A stretch of 64,000 nt of DNA from Calditrichia bacterium. GTDB taxonomy: Bacteria > Calditrichota > Calditrichia > RBG-13-44-9 > J075. A model generated the notes under the pieces. That model was not told the DNA's origin. It saw nothing but the letters and a program-made list of their open reading frames with translations, and searched no databases. Position 1 is the first letter of the stretch. Each line of letters starts with the position of its first letter. A program made the position numbers and the translations under genes. Location of the stretch: contig JANQRS010000024.1 of the NCBI GenBank assembly GCA_028284445.1, forward strand, positions 1-64,000. Direction: 5' to 3'. Below are positions 52,975-60,471 of this stretch, one piece after another.

Positions 52975-53073
52975 ACCACGAATCAACGCGAATGGACACG
53001 AAATTATGAATGGTTTCTATGTCTAGCTCCCGCTTATTTTGACCATTCACGCTCGTTCGCGTTGATTCGTGGT
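52975..53073. repeat. CCACGAAT-type palindrome, copy 2
   Basis: ACCACGAATCAACGCGAATG at the left end and CGCGTTGATTCGTGGT at the right end pair over about 16 bp, with further pairing of GAATGGACACGAA-like segments and a variable centre. It lies directly after the hybrid-sensor stop and probably ends its transcript region. A shorter copy is at 17644. Confidence 0.88.
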
Positions 53074-53215
53074 AATCCCTTTCCGTTTTCCTACTCACGC
53101 ACTAAGAGCTCACCACAGACCAGAACAGATTTCATCAAATATTCACGGGCGATATTCTCGCCCTAGATGCCCTTCCTCATGCGAAAAACCGCCTTCAAAC
53201 ACCCTAAAAATGGGC

Positions 53216-53256
53216 ATTTGAGCAATATTGACAACGATTTGAGCAATCTGTTATAG
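53216..53256 (+). promoter_or_regulatory. Promoter with overlapping 21-bp-spaced direct repeats
   Basis: TTGACA (53228-53233), 17 bases, then TTATAG (53251-53256) is a near-consensus sigma-70-like promoter about 90 bp before the adenylation-domain gene. Two exact copies of ATTTGAGCAAT (53216-53226 and 53237-53247) are spaced 21 bp start to start, i.e. two helical turns on the same face. One abuts the -35 and one fills the spacer. This looks like an operator for a dimeric or AraC-type regulator. A small AGAGAC/GTCTCT hairpin follows at 53255-53273. Confidence 0.65.
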
Positions 53257-53342
53257 AGACGGAAGGGGTCTCTCAGCTATCATGTTCGTGCATCCGAAAT
53301 GGACGCTTAATCATTGTTCATCATAACCGGAAAGGAACCGAC

Positions 53343-55049
53343 ATGAACGCCGAGAGCAGTAAAAAATCGCAATCAACAATTGCCAATCGCCCAACACGGC
53401 GCAGAAGAAGACGCTCGCGCAAGTATCATTTTAATCGCGCAGCTCTTGCCAATCTCTCTCCAGGCGACATTGAACGCTTCGAGCAATTTGGGCAGGGACC
53501 GATAAAAGAGCTACCCTTTTCTCTTATCCATGAAGCATTTGAATATCACGTACGCGCAATGCCAGAGGCAATTGCGGTGCAGCATCGGTCAGATTCAATT
53601 ACATACCAGCAGCTCGATCATCAGGCAAATCAACTGGCGGCAATTCTGGCTGCAAACGGCATCGGCCGCGGTGATTTTGTAGGCCTGTTTCTGCAGCGCT
53701 CAATTCCGATGATTGTTGGAATAGTTGCAACCCTGAAAGCCGGCGCAGCATATGTGCCTCAACACCTGGGCGTAGCGCCGGAGTCGCAGTTGCGGCAGGT
53801 CATGAGCGATATTTCCGCAAAAGTAGTGCTGACCATTTCCGAATTGCAGCATCTGCTGCCACAGGAAGATGGTGTCAAATATATTGCCATTGACGAGATT
53901 CTGACAAAAGCAGAAGAAACCGGCAAAGCACCATTTGTCTTCGAAACACCAGGCAATCAGAAAAGTAGCGATCCCTGCTTTGTTATTTTCACATCGGGTA
54001 CGACCGGCAAGCCCAATGGGGTTCAGGTTACCCACCAAAATGTCTGCAATATTCTGCTTACCGCGCCGGGTAATTTGGGCATTCGCCCGGGGATGAAAGT
54101 CGGGCAAATTCTGAGCATCGCTTTTGATATGGCTGCCTGGGAGATACTTGGTAGTTTGGGCAACGGCGCCACTCTGGTCATTCGCGGCAAAGACTTCATG
54201 GAGACCGCCCGCCAGGTTGACGTGCTTATTGCCACGCCGAGCGTCCTTGGCACCCTCGATGCCGACGGGTGCCATAATGTCCGTGTCGTTGCAGTTGCCG
54301 GTGAACCTTGCCCGCGACCGCTTGCTGACAAATGGTCTGCCTTCTGTACCTTCTACAATTCCTGCGGACCAACCGAAACCACGATTATCAACACCGCTCA
54401 AAATTACAACGCCTGGTCAAACGGCCTGACGATCGGGAAACCGACACCAAACAACACTGTCTACGTTCTCGATGAAAATAGAAATCCGCTCCCCATTGGA
54501 GAAGTCGGGGAAATGTGGGCTGGCGGCGATTGCGTCTCCGCCGGTTATCTCAAAAATCCGGCATTAACAGCAGAGCGCTATGCGCCGGATCCTTTTCTTG
54601 GAAATGGCCGCATGATGTTTCGCACCCGTGATCTTGGGCGCTGGACGCCGGATGGAGAATTAGAACACTTTGGTCGAACGGATGATCAGGTAAAGATTCG
54701 CGGTTTTCGCGTGGAACTCGATTCCGTATCGGGCGCATTGGAATCTACACCATCCTGCGACAAAGCAGTCACGTTGAAGCTGGACAATCGCAGCCTGGTG
54801 GCATTTGTTTCACCGCAGACAACCAATCTGACAGCTGCAAAGAATGCGGTTTCTGCCTCGCTCCCCTATTACTGTATCCCGTCAGTCATCATTCCGCTAG
54901 ATGATTTCCCGATGACCAGTCGCGGCAAGGTCGACAAACGGGCTCTGATGGAACTGGCGCGTAGCCAATCTGCCGCAGAAAAATTGACACACAACAATCA
55001 ACACCCAACAAAAGACGCGAAACAGCCTGCGATGCGGGCGGAGGTATGA
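53343..55049 (+). CDS. Free-standing NRPS-type adenylation domain protein
   Basis: A 568-residue adenylate-forming enzyme. The core motifs are complete: FTSGTTGKPNGVQVTH (A3, near 217-232), FDMAAWEI (A4), NSCGPTETT (A5), FRTRDLGRWTPDGELEHFGR (A7-A8), KIRGFRVE, and a final catalytic Lys in SRGKVDKRAL (A10). There is no carrier, condensation or reductase domain. The N-terminus is unusual: a strongly basic stretch RPTRRRRRRSRK at about 16-27. The next gene begins 1 bp after its stop and encodes a TmpA-like membrane flavoprotein with a similar basic start. In fungi the same two modules are fused in TmpL. Substrate of the adenylation domain is unknown. Preceded by a promoter with direct repeats; the start has GGAA at short distance. 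Confidence 0.93.
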   Translation: MNAESSKKSQSTIANRPTRRRRRRSRKYHFNRAALANLSPGDIERFEQFGQGPIKELPFSLIHEAFEYHVRAMPEAIAVQHRSDSITYQQLDHQANQLAAILAANGIGRGDFVGLFLQRSIPMIVGIVATLKAGAAYVPQHLGVAPESQLRQVMSDISAKVVLTISELQHLLPQEDGVKYIAIDEILTKAEETGKAPFVFETPGNQKSSDPCFVIFTSGTTGKPNGVQVTHQNVCNILLTAPGNLGIRPGMKVGQILSIAFDMAAWEILGSLGNGATLVIRGKDFMETARQVDVLIATPSVLGTLDADGCHNVRVVAVAGEPCPRPLADKWSAFCTFYNSCGPTETTIINTAQNYNAWSNGLTIGKPTPNNTVYVLDENRNPLPIGEVGEMWAGGDCVSAGYLKNPALTAERYAPDPFLGNGRMMFRTRDLGRWTPDGELEHFGRTDDQVKIRGFRVELDSVSGALESTPSCDKAVTLKLDNRSLVAFVSPQTTNLTAAKNAVSASLPYYCIPSVIIPLDDFPMTSRGKVDKRALMELARSQSAAEKLTHNNQHPTKDAKQPAMRAEV

Positions 55050-55050
55050 C

Positions 55051-56466
55051 ATGCAGGACTCTAACATCAAAACCAAACAGCTGCGGCGCCGCTCAAGAAA
55101 GCGGTCCATCCGCAGGCAAACACGGCATCCAAAACCCATTAATCTCGAAGCGATATCTCTACCTACGCAGCAAGGCTTCCTGCGCCGTATGATGAAGGGC
55201 GAGCAATTGATGCACTATAACCGGCTCATCATGGTTGTATTGCTAAGCAACATCGCACTTGCCTTTTTTGGCATCAGTAATGGGTGGTGGTGGATTGGCA
55301 ATGCACCGGCTCTGTCGGCCTTGTCGAATATGGTATTGGCGAACCTGACAATTGCCATCATCGTCCGCCAGCACTACGTCATCAACTTCCTTTTCTGGAT
55401 GGCTACCAGCGCCCCAACCAGTTGGCCGCTGGGCATTCGCCGGATATTGGGAAAAGTGTATCACTTCGGCGGCATCCATGTTGGCGGAGCCATCGCCGGG
55501 ACCACCTGGTTTGCCTTGCTGGTTGCAGCAATGGTTCATCAATACGTTACCGGCACTGCCGGCATCTCAATGACAACCATGATCATCAGCGGACTGCTGC
55601 TGGTAACATTGCTGATCATTATCTTGATGGCATTGCCCTCACAACGCGCCAAACATCATGATCGATTTGAGATGTCGCATCGCTTCGGCGGATGGACAGC
55701 ACTTGCCCTGTTCTGGGCTCAGAACATCATGTTCACTATAGATCAGCACCCGGACACTCCATTGAGCGAAGCTCTATTTGCATCTCCCGGGTTCTGGTTA
55801 TTGCTGCTGGTTACCTTCAGCATTGCTCTGCCCTGGCTGCGCTTGCGCAAAGTGCCGGTCTCGGTTGAGCGCCCGTCCGGCCACGTTGCCTTGGCAAAAT
55901 TCGGACATGTCACACCATTCGCCGGCTCATCGACAGCCTTAAGCCGAAGCCCTCTAACAGAATGGCATTCCTTCGCGAACGTTCCGGCTCCCGGAGAACA
56001 GGGCTTTCGCCTGACCATCAGCCGCGCCGGCGACTGGACAGGAGACTTCATTGACGAACTGCCCGCCTATATCTGGGTGAAGGGAATCCCAACTGCAGGC
56101 GTCGGCAATATCGATCAACTGTTTAAAAAAGTCGTTTGGGTTGCCACCGGCAGCGGCATTGGACCATGCTTGCCTCATCTCTTATCTCGGGAAGTCCCTG
56201 CTAAGTTGATTTGGTCAACCCGAAGCCCGCGAAAGACCTACGGTGACGAATTTGTCGACGAGATCCTCAGCGTTCAACCGGACGCCATCATTTGGGATAC
56301 TGACAAAAAGGGCCGACCCGACCTTGTCAAACTGGCCTGGATGGCAATGAAGGAATTTGAAGCCGAAGCGGTCATTTGCATCTCCAACAAGAAGCTAACC
56401 TGGCAGGTGGTTTACGGTATGGAAAGCCGCGGTCTTCCCGCCTATGGCGCCATTTGGGATTCTTAA
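55051..56466 (+). CDS. TmpA/TmpL-like membrane flavoprotein with NAD(P)-binding domain
   Basis: A 471-residue protein. A basic N-terminus (KQLRRRSRKRSIRRQ) is followed by about six membrane helices (about 55-270). Histidines in or near helices (VYHFGGIHVGG, AMVHQYV, FEMSHRFGGW) could be haem ligands, as in ferric-reductase-like domains. The soluble C-terminal half looks like a ferredoxin-reductase fold: GFRLTISRAGDWT near 330 as FAD segment and VWVATGSGIGPCLPHLL near 369-385 as NAD(P)-binding loop. It resembles Aspergillus TmpA and the C-terminal half of Alternaria TmpL, which affect redox balance and development. The 1-bp gap to the adenylation gene implies joint translation. Function in bacteria is not known; electron transfer across the membrane is the likely activity. 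Confidence 0.82.
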   Translation: MQDSNIKTKQLRRRSRKRSIRRQTRHPKPINLEAISLPTQQGFLRRMMKGEQLMHYNRLIMVVLLSNIALAFFGISNGWWWIGNAPALSALSNMVLANLTIAIIVRQHYVINFLFWMATSAPTSWPLGIRRILGKVYHFGGIHVGGAIAGTTWFALLVAAMVHQYVTGTAGISMTTMIISGLLLVTLLIIILMALPSQRAKHHDRFEMSHRFGGWTALALFWAQNIMFTIDQHPDTPLSEALFASPGFWLLLLVTFSIALPWLRLRKVPVSVERPSGHVALAKFGHVTPFAGSSTALSRSPLTEWHSFANVPAPGEQGFRLTISRAGDWTGDFIDELPAYIWVKGIPTAGVGNIDQLFKKVVWVATGSGIGPCLPHLLSREVPAKLIWSTRSPRKTYGDEFVDEILSVQPDAIIWDTDKKGRPDLVKLAWMAMKEFEAEAVICISNKKLTWQVVYGMESRGLPAYGAIWDS

Positions 56467-56487
56467 TCAACAACGAAAGGAAATATC

Positions 56488-57252
56488 ATGAACATTTTAC
56501 TGGAAAGTAAAAAGCGGGTTGCCATTATCCGCCTGAACCGGCCGGAGGTTCTCAATGCCCTCAACTCGGAGGTGATGTATGAGATGGTCGAGAAAATGCA
56601 GGAACTGGATCGCAACACAGAAATCGGATGCTTTGTCATCACCGGATCCGAAAAAGTTTTCGCTGCCGGCGCTGATATTAAGGAATTGGCGGGCAAGTCA
56701 TACATCGACATGGTTCGCGAAGACTTCTTCTCCGCCTGGGAAAGCTTTGCTGCCTTGAGGACACCAAAGGTTGCAGCGGTGTCCGGCTACGCGCTTGGCG
56801 GTGGTTGCGAACTCGCCATGATGTGCGACATCATTTATGCTGCTGAGAACGCCAGATTCGGGCAGCCCGAAATCAAACTCGGCTTGATTCCCGGCATCGG
56901 CGGATCACAGCGGCTGACAAAGCTGATCGGTAAAGCCAAAGCGATGGACATGCTGCTTACCGGACGGATGATGTCTGCCCGCGAGGCAGAAAAAGCCGGT
57001 CTGGTGTCGCGGGTGTTTTCTTCGGAGGCGCTAATGGAGGAAACACTATCAGCGGCTCGAACCATCGCATCCTATAGCAAACCGGCTGCGATGGCTGCAA
57101 GAGAAGTTGTAGATCAGGCTCTAAACATGAGCCTGCGCGAAGGCATTCTCTTCGAACGACGAAACTATCACGCCTTATGGGCAACGGAAGATGCGCGGGA
57201 AGGCATGAACGCCTTCATCGAAAAACGTGAGCCGGTTTTCAGAGGGCAATAA
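56488..57252 (+). CDS. Enoyl-CoA hydratase/isomerase (crotonase family)
   Basis: A 254-residue cytoplasmic enzyme. Both catalytic glutamates of enoyl-CoA hydratase are present: GGGCELAMMCD near 111 and FGQPEIKLGLIPG 20 residues later. The oxyanion-hole segments AAGADIKEL and GYALGGG are normal. Expected reaction: hydration of trans-2-enoyl-CoA to 3-hydroxyacyl-CoA. AAAGGA precedes the ATG, 21 bp after the membrane flavoprotein gene, so it is the third gene of the operon. An acyl or aryl acid activated by the adenylation protein is a conceivable substrate, but no CoA ligase or thioesterase is present to close that path. Confidence 0.93.
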   Translation: MNILLESKKRVAIIRLNRPEVLNALNSEVMYEMVEKMQELDRNTEIGCFVITGSEKVFAAGADIKELAGKSYIDMVREDFFSAWESFAALRTPKVAAVSGYALGGGCELAMMCDIIYAAENARFGQPEIKLGLIPGIGGSQRLTKLIGKAKAMDMLLTGRMMSAREAEKAGLVSRVFSSEALMEETLSAARTIASYSKPAAMAAREVVDQALNMSLREGILFERRNYHALWATEDAREGMNAFIEKREPVFRGQ

Positions 57253-57358
57253 AACAGGAAACAAATCAGCACTCCGCGCGAGGAGTGAATGAAACCAACT
57301 AAATAGGCAGCAACACTCAATCAATCAAATCATTTAACAGACAAGTCAGGAGACTAGT

Positions 57359-58015
57359 ATGAAAACCACAGCAAAACTTCAATCCATTTTATTTGTTCTA
57401 TTACTTACTGCAGCCAGCCTCGCACAAATTGAAGCCGACATCAAGCATATTTCAAGCGACTTCTTTCCAATAACAGAGAACCGCTTCGACGGTTTGGAAA
57501 TCGCACCGGAATATCTGTATGGTATCAACAGTCCGCTGGGTAGCATTGTCGGATTTGGATTCGTAGAATGGCGTTATTTTAACGAACTCAGCTACATTAC
57601 CGAGCATTCTACCGCTTACCGCTTGCCCTTCGGATCACCGATCGAACAGCTGCCGCTACCGGGCATAGAGCTGGAATTGTTTTATCCTGGATCGGACCTT
57701 GGCACGAAGGTGGGTCTGGTATTCAACGCCAAGCTACCGCTTTTCCGCTATTTCGGCGTTACCTACTTTGGCTGGACCAATAGCAATGTCCCGTTTGATG
57801 AAAGCTACAAAATTGTCTGGAACAGCAAGCCGTTCATGATTGGAGATTTCGCGATCAACACCGAAGGGTTTTTCCGGGTTCGTCCTGATTTTGTGAACTA
57901 CGGTCAGCCCCAAATCTGGTTAGCCAAGGGCGAATCCAACGTTAAGTTTGGCGTCGAATTGGAACTCACAGACAGAGATGTGTTCCCACTTTTCGGCTTC
58001 CGCTATACCCTCTAG
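57359..58015 (+). CDS. Exported protein, probable outer-membrane beta-barrel, unknown function
   Basis: 218 residues with a signal peptide (about 1-22, ending LAQ). The remainder is rich in alternating aromatic/polar stretches (GFGFVEWRYFNEL, FGVTYFGWTNSN, VKFGVELELTDRD) and ends FGFRYTL, with the C-terminal hydrophobic signature of barrel proteins. No family is recognised. It follows the enoyl-CoA hydratase gene by 106 bp and may share its transcript. GGAG lies before the ATG at about 8 bases. Confidence 0.75.
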   Translation: MKTTAKLQSILFVLLLTAASLAQIEADIKHISSDFFPITENRFDGLEIAPEYLYGINSPLGSIVGFGFVEWRYFNELSYITEHSTAYRLPFGSPIEQLPLPGIELELFYPGSDLGTKVGLVFNAKLPLFRYFGVTYFGWTNSNVPFDESYKIVWNSKPFMIGDFAINTEGFFRVRPDFVNYGQPQIWLAKGESNVKFGVELELTDRDVFPLFGFRYTL

Positions 58016-58066
58016 TCCATATGGACCTGCACGGGCTCAGGACAGGGAATAGCTGATCTCAGACGA

Positions 58067-58105
58067 ATGCGCCTGGTGTGCGACAGAGCCACGCACCAGG
58101 CGCAT
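58067..58105. terminator. Strong hairpin between convergent genes
   Basis: ATGCGCCTGGTG (58067-58078) pairs perfectly with CACCAGGCGCAT (58094-58105) around a 15-base loop. It lies between the exported-protein gene and the convergent ferredoxin gene. No U-run follows on either strand, so it may be a bidirectional factor-dependent end or an mRNA-stabilising structure. Confidence 0.65.
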
Positions 58106-58112
58106 AATATTG

Positions 58113-58460
58113 CTAGCGGCAGGGCCTTTGCAGTGGAACCCTTTCCAGTAGCCTTTCAACCGGTCGGCCATCGAGCAGATGTCCCTGGATAATTTCATCG
58201 ACATCTTCAACGTCAACCCCGAGATACCAGGTATTTTCAGGATAGACGACAATTGTCGTTCCTCGCCCGCAGACACCCAGGCAACTTGTTGAAGAGACCA
58301 TCACCTGTCCCCACATTTGATTATCATTCACTGCGCGTGTCAGCTTCATATAGACAGCCCGGGCTTCTTCGCCGTCCGCAGCGCAACGGGTTTCTATTGC
58401 AGCCGGTCGCTGAGAAACACAGACCAACACATGATATTTGAATTGAAAGTTGCTTCGCAT
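58113..58460 (-). CDS. Thioredoxin-like 2Fe-2S ferredoxin
   Basis: A 115-residue cytoplasmic electron carrier of the thioredoxin-like 2Fe-2S (Shethna-type) family. The ligand pattern is HVLVCVSQRP (first Cys near 14), a second Cys near 26, and SSTSCLGVCGRGTTIVVYPENTWY (last two Cys near 60 and 64); the DVDEIIQGHL helix follows. GGGAGG precedes the ATG. It could serve a neighbouring redox enzyme such as the membrane flavoprotein, but the gene is on the opposite strand and no partner is proven. A GC-rich foldable leader lies just upstream. Confidence 0.92.
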   Translation of the reverse strand: MRSNFQFKYHVLVCVSQRPAAIETRCAADGEEARAVYMKLTRAVNDNQMWGQVMVSSTSCLGVCGRGTTIVVYPENTWYLGVDVEDVDEIIQGHLLDGRPVERLLERVPLQRPCR

Positions 58461-58490
58461 GGCATTCCTCCCTGTTAAATAGTAAAACCT

Positions 58491-58553
58491 CCCCGCCCGC
58501 GGAGCCGGAAAGACGGATCCGCAGCGCAGGGTGTTGCCCCAACTCCGCCGGGG
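58491..58553 (-). other. Possible structured leader upstream of the ferredoxin gene
   Basis: On the minus strand CCCCG/CGGGG (58549-58553 with 58491-58495) and GCGGAG/CTCCGC (58499-58504 with 58543-58548) close a multi-part structure with an inner GGG-loop-CCC hairpin and a CGGATCCG palindrome. It lies about 30 bp before the ferredoxin ATG. It does not match any riboswitch consensus I know. The rest of the 58461-58770 gap is unremarkable. Confidence 0.4.
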
Positions 58554-58770
58554 AATACTTAAACCGGCATCTTAGTCCGCTGCCCTTGCAGACTAAACTA
58601 TCAGGAGATACGGTGATAGTCGTATATAGTCAGGTCTTTACAGAACGTGTGAAAATAAATCGCACTTGAATAAGAGGCTTGAATTCGTGACCTTTTGAAA
58701 GCTACCGGAGTTCAATCATCAAACACGTTTTTCAAGCTGGCTCTTTCGATTCCTGCTGTGAGTAGGCAAT

Positions 58771-59427
58771 ATGACGACGAGTAAACGCACACCACTTTCC
58801 CGGCAGATTCAGGCCGACATTGTTGCCGGCATCATCAATGACGACGACGACGCAATCCGTGGATTTGTCGATCATTTTGCGAAAACAATATCTTCGATTT
58901 GTCACGTTCGCATTAGCGACAAGCTGGATGCGGAGGAACTTGCAAAGACCATTTTGCACGACCTGATTATCAACATACGCGGCGGCAAATATGACCCGGC
59001 ACTCTCGCAACTCCAGACCTATGTAGCAAATATGACCCGCTATGCAATTATGACCTATCATCGGAATTTGAAAAAATCCACAGAGCGGCACACACTTTTT
59101 GACGAAACGACTATAATGGTTATAGAAACAGTGCAAAGTGATCATCAGGCAGAGCGCAATGATCAACTCAGCCTCCTGGAACGCGCGCTGAATCTATTAA
59201 CTGAAAACTGTAAGAAGATTTTGCGATTAAAATACCTTCATGAAAAATCTTATGCGGAGATTACCAGCGAGATGGAGCTAAACTCAGAAGCAAGTGCCCG
59301 CGGACGTATCCGTGACTGCCTTAAGCAGGCCCGTAAACGCGCTAATAAAGGCGGTCTGTCAGCAGAGCATCTGTTGTTCATCCCACTCTTTTTCGACAAT
59401 TCGCTAAGAGGCGGTAATTATGAGTGA
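58771..59427 (+). CDS. ECF-type RNA polymerase sigma factor
   Basis: A 218-residue sigma factor. Region 2 spans about 35-100 (KLDAEELAKTILHDLIINI, with the -10 recognition helix region) and region 4 about 130-195 (LLTENCKKILRLKYLHEKSYAEITSEMEL, helix-turn-helix). A basic C-terminus follows (KQARKRANKGG). Its last 8 bases overlap the FecR-type gene, which encodes its probable anti-sigma factor. The ribosome site is weak (TAGGC). It should direct transcription of the downstream STN/DUF3857 gene and perhaps itself. Confidence 0.92.
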   Translation: MTTSKRTPLSRQIQADIVAGIINDDDDAIRGFVDHFAKTISSICHVRISDKLDAEELAKTILHDLIINIRGGKYDPALSQLQTYVANMTRYAIMTYHRNLKKSTERHTLFDETTIMVIETVQSDHQAERNDQLSLLERALNLLTENCKKILRLKYLHEKSYAEITSEMELNSEASARGRIRDCLKQARKRANKGGLSAEHLLFIPLFFDNSLRGGNYE

Positions 59428-60379
59428 CAACTCCACCCATAGTGCTGATTTTCGCAAGCTCTTTCCGTTGAGCGATGATTACGAATGCAAGATTGCGGAT
59501 GCCGACAGCGTCATTGATGATTATCGCGACGGCTTGTTAGCTGATGAGACTCGCGATGCGTTCGAAGAACATCTCATGTACTGCCAGAGCTGCGGCGAAG
59601 GACTTGAATTGAGGCAGAATGTGGCTACCATTCTTTACCGGCAAGCTACAAAGGGCAAGAGCAAATACCTGTATTGGGCAGTTGCAGCAGTTCTTTTCCT
59701 TGCATTCAGCCTGCCATTTCTTCTTAGAGATTCCTTTGAGAATAACTTAAATCAGTATGAAACCGCGCGTGCAGAGACCGGACGCATCGAGCTGGCAGAT
59801 GGATCTATTATTGACGTAAATTATGATAGCAAGGTCGGCTACATCGCAGATTTTGGGGTTGACGAACGACTTGTGACGCTCGAAGGCGAGGCCTATTTTC
59901 AAATAGCAGCATCTCCCATACCGTTTGTCATTAAAACAGGAAATTCCAGAATTCAGGTTACCGGCACCCAATTCAACGTGTGGTCGCGCACTGGTGAAAC
60001 CCGGGTAACGGTCGCGGAAGGCTCTGTATCGTTTACCGCAGGCGAAGGCAGCGCGGTATCGCTGCAGGCAAATGAGATGAGCATTTCTATTGGCGGGAAG
60101 GCCCCGAATTCACCACAGGCGGTTAATGCTCAATACCTGATCGGCTGGCTGGACAATAAATTGGTATTCCAGAATGCCTCACTAGCAGATATTCTCACTG
60201 AACTGGAACGTGCCTATGATGTTGCCGTTACTGCCGACGCGAGTATTAACACTCAGGAAACCCGATTAAGTTTTGATACAATAAAAGGCCCCATTGAGAA
60301 CGTGCTTGAGACGGTTTGTTTTCAGTTGGGCTTGCGATTTGAGATAGACGGACGGCAAGTGAAAATTGAGGCATTGTAA
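59420..60379 (+). CDS. FecR-family transmembrane anti-sigma factor
   Basis: A 319-residue inner-membrane regulator. The cytosolic part (about 1-75) has an HLMYCQSC segment resembling a zinc-binding anti-sigma motif. One membrane helix is at about 76-96. The periplasmic FecR domain (about 112-215: TGRIELADGSIIDVNYDSKV, RITVAEGSVSF-like) is followed by an STN-like domain (about 250-319: LVFQNASLADILTELERAY). It should hold the ECF sigma inactive until a periplasmic signal arrives. The ATG overlaps the sigma stop within ATGAGTGA, so the two are co-translated. Confidence 0.93.
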   Translation: MSDNSTHSADFRKLFPLSDDYECKIADADSVIDDYRDGLLADETRDAFEEHLMYCQSCGEGLELRQNVATILYRQATKGKSKYLYWAVAAVLFLAFSLPFLLRDSFENNLNQYETARAETGRIELADGSIIDVNYDSKVGYIADFGVDERLVTLEGEAYFQIAASPIPFVIKTGNSRIQVTGTQFNVWSRTGETRVTVAEGSVSFTAGEGSAVSLQANEMSISIGGKAPNSPQAVNAQYLIGWLDNKLVFQNASLADILTELERAYDVAVTADASINTQETRLSFDTIKGPIENVLETVCFQLGLRFEIDGRQVKIEAL

Positions 60380-60396
60380 AACCGTTGACCGTATTA

Positions 60397-60440
60397 ACAT
60401 CCCCCTATGTCCCCCTTCGAAGGGCGATTTAGGGGGATGT
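60397..60440. repeat. Dispersed TTCGAA-centred palindrome, copy 5
   Basis: 44 bp starting ACATCCCCCTATGTCCCCCT and ending TTTAGGGGGATGT, with the CTTCGAAGGGC centre. It lies between the FecR gene and the STN/DUF3857 gene and is the third copy placed inside a probable operon. Confidence 0.9.
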
Positions 60441-60471
60441 AAACACTCAGCTAACAACCAACACTATCGTT

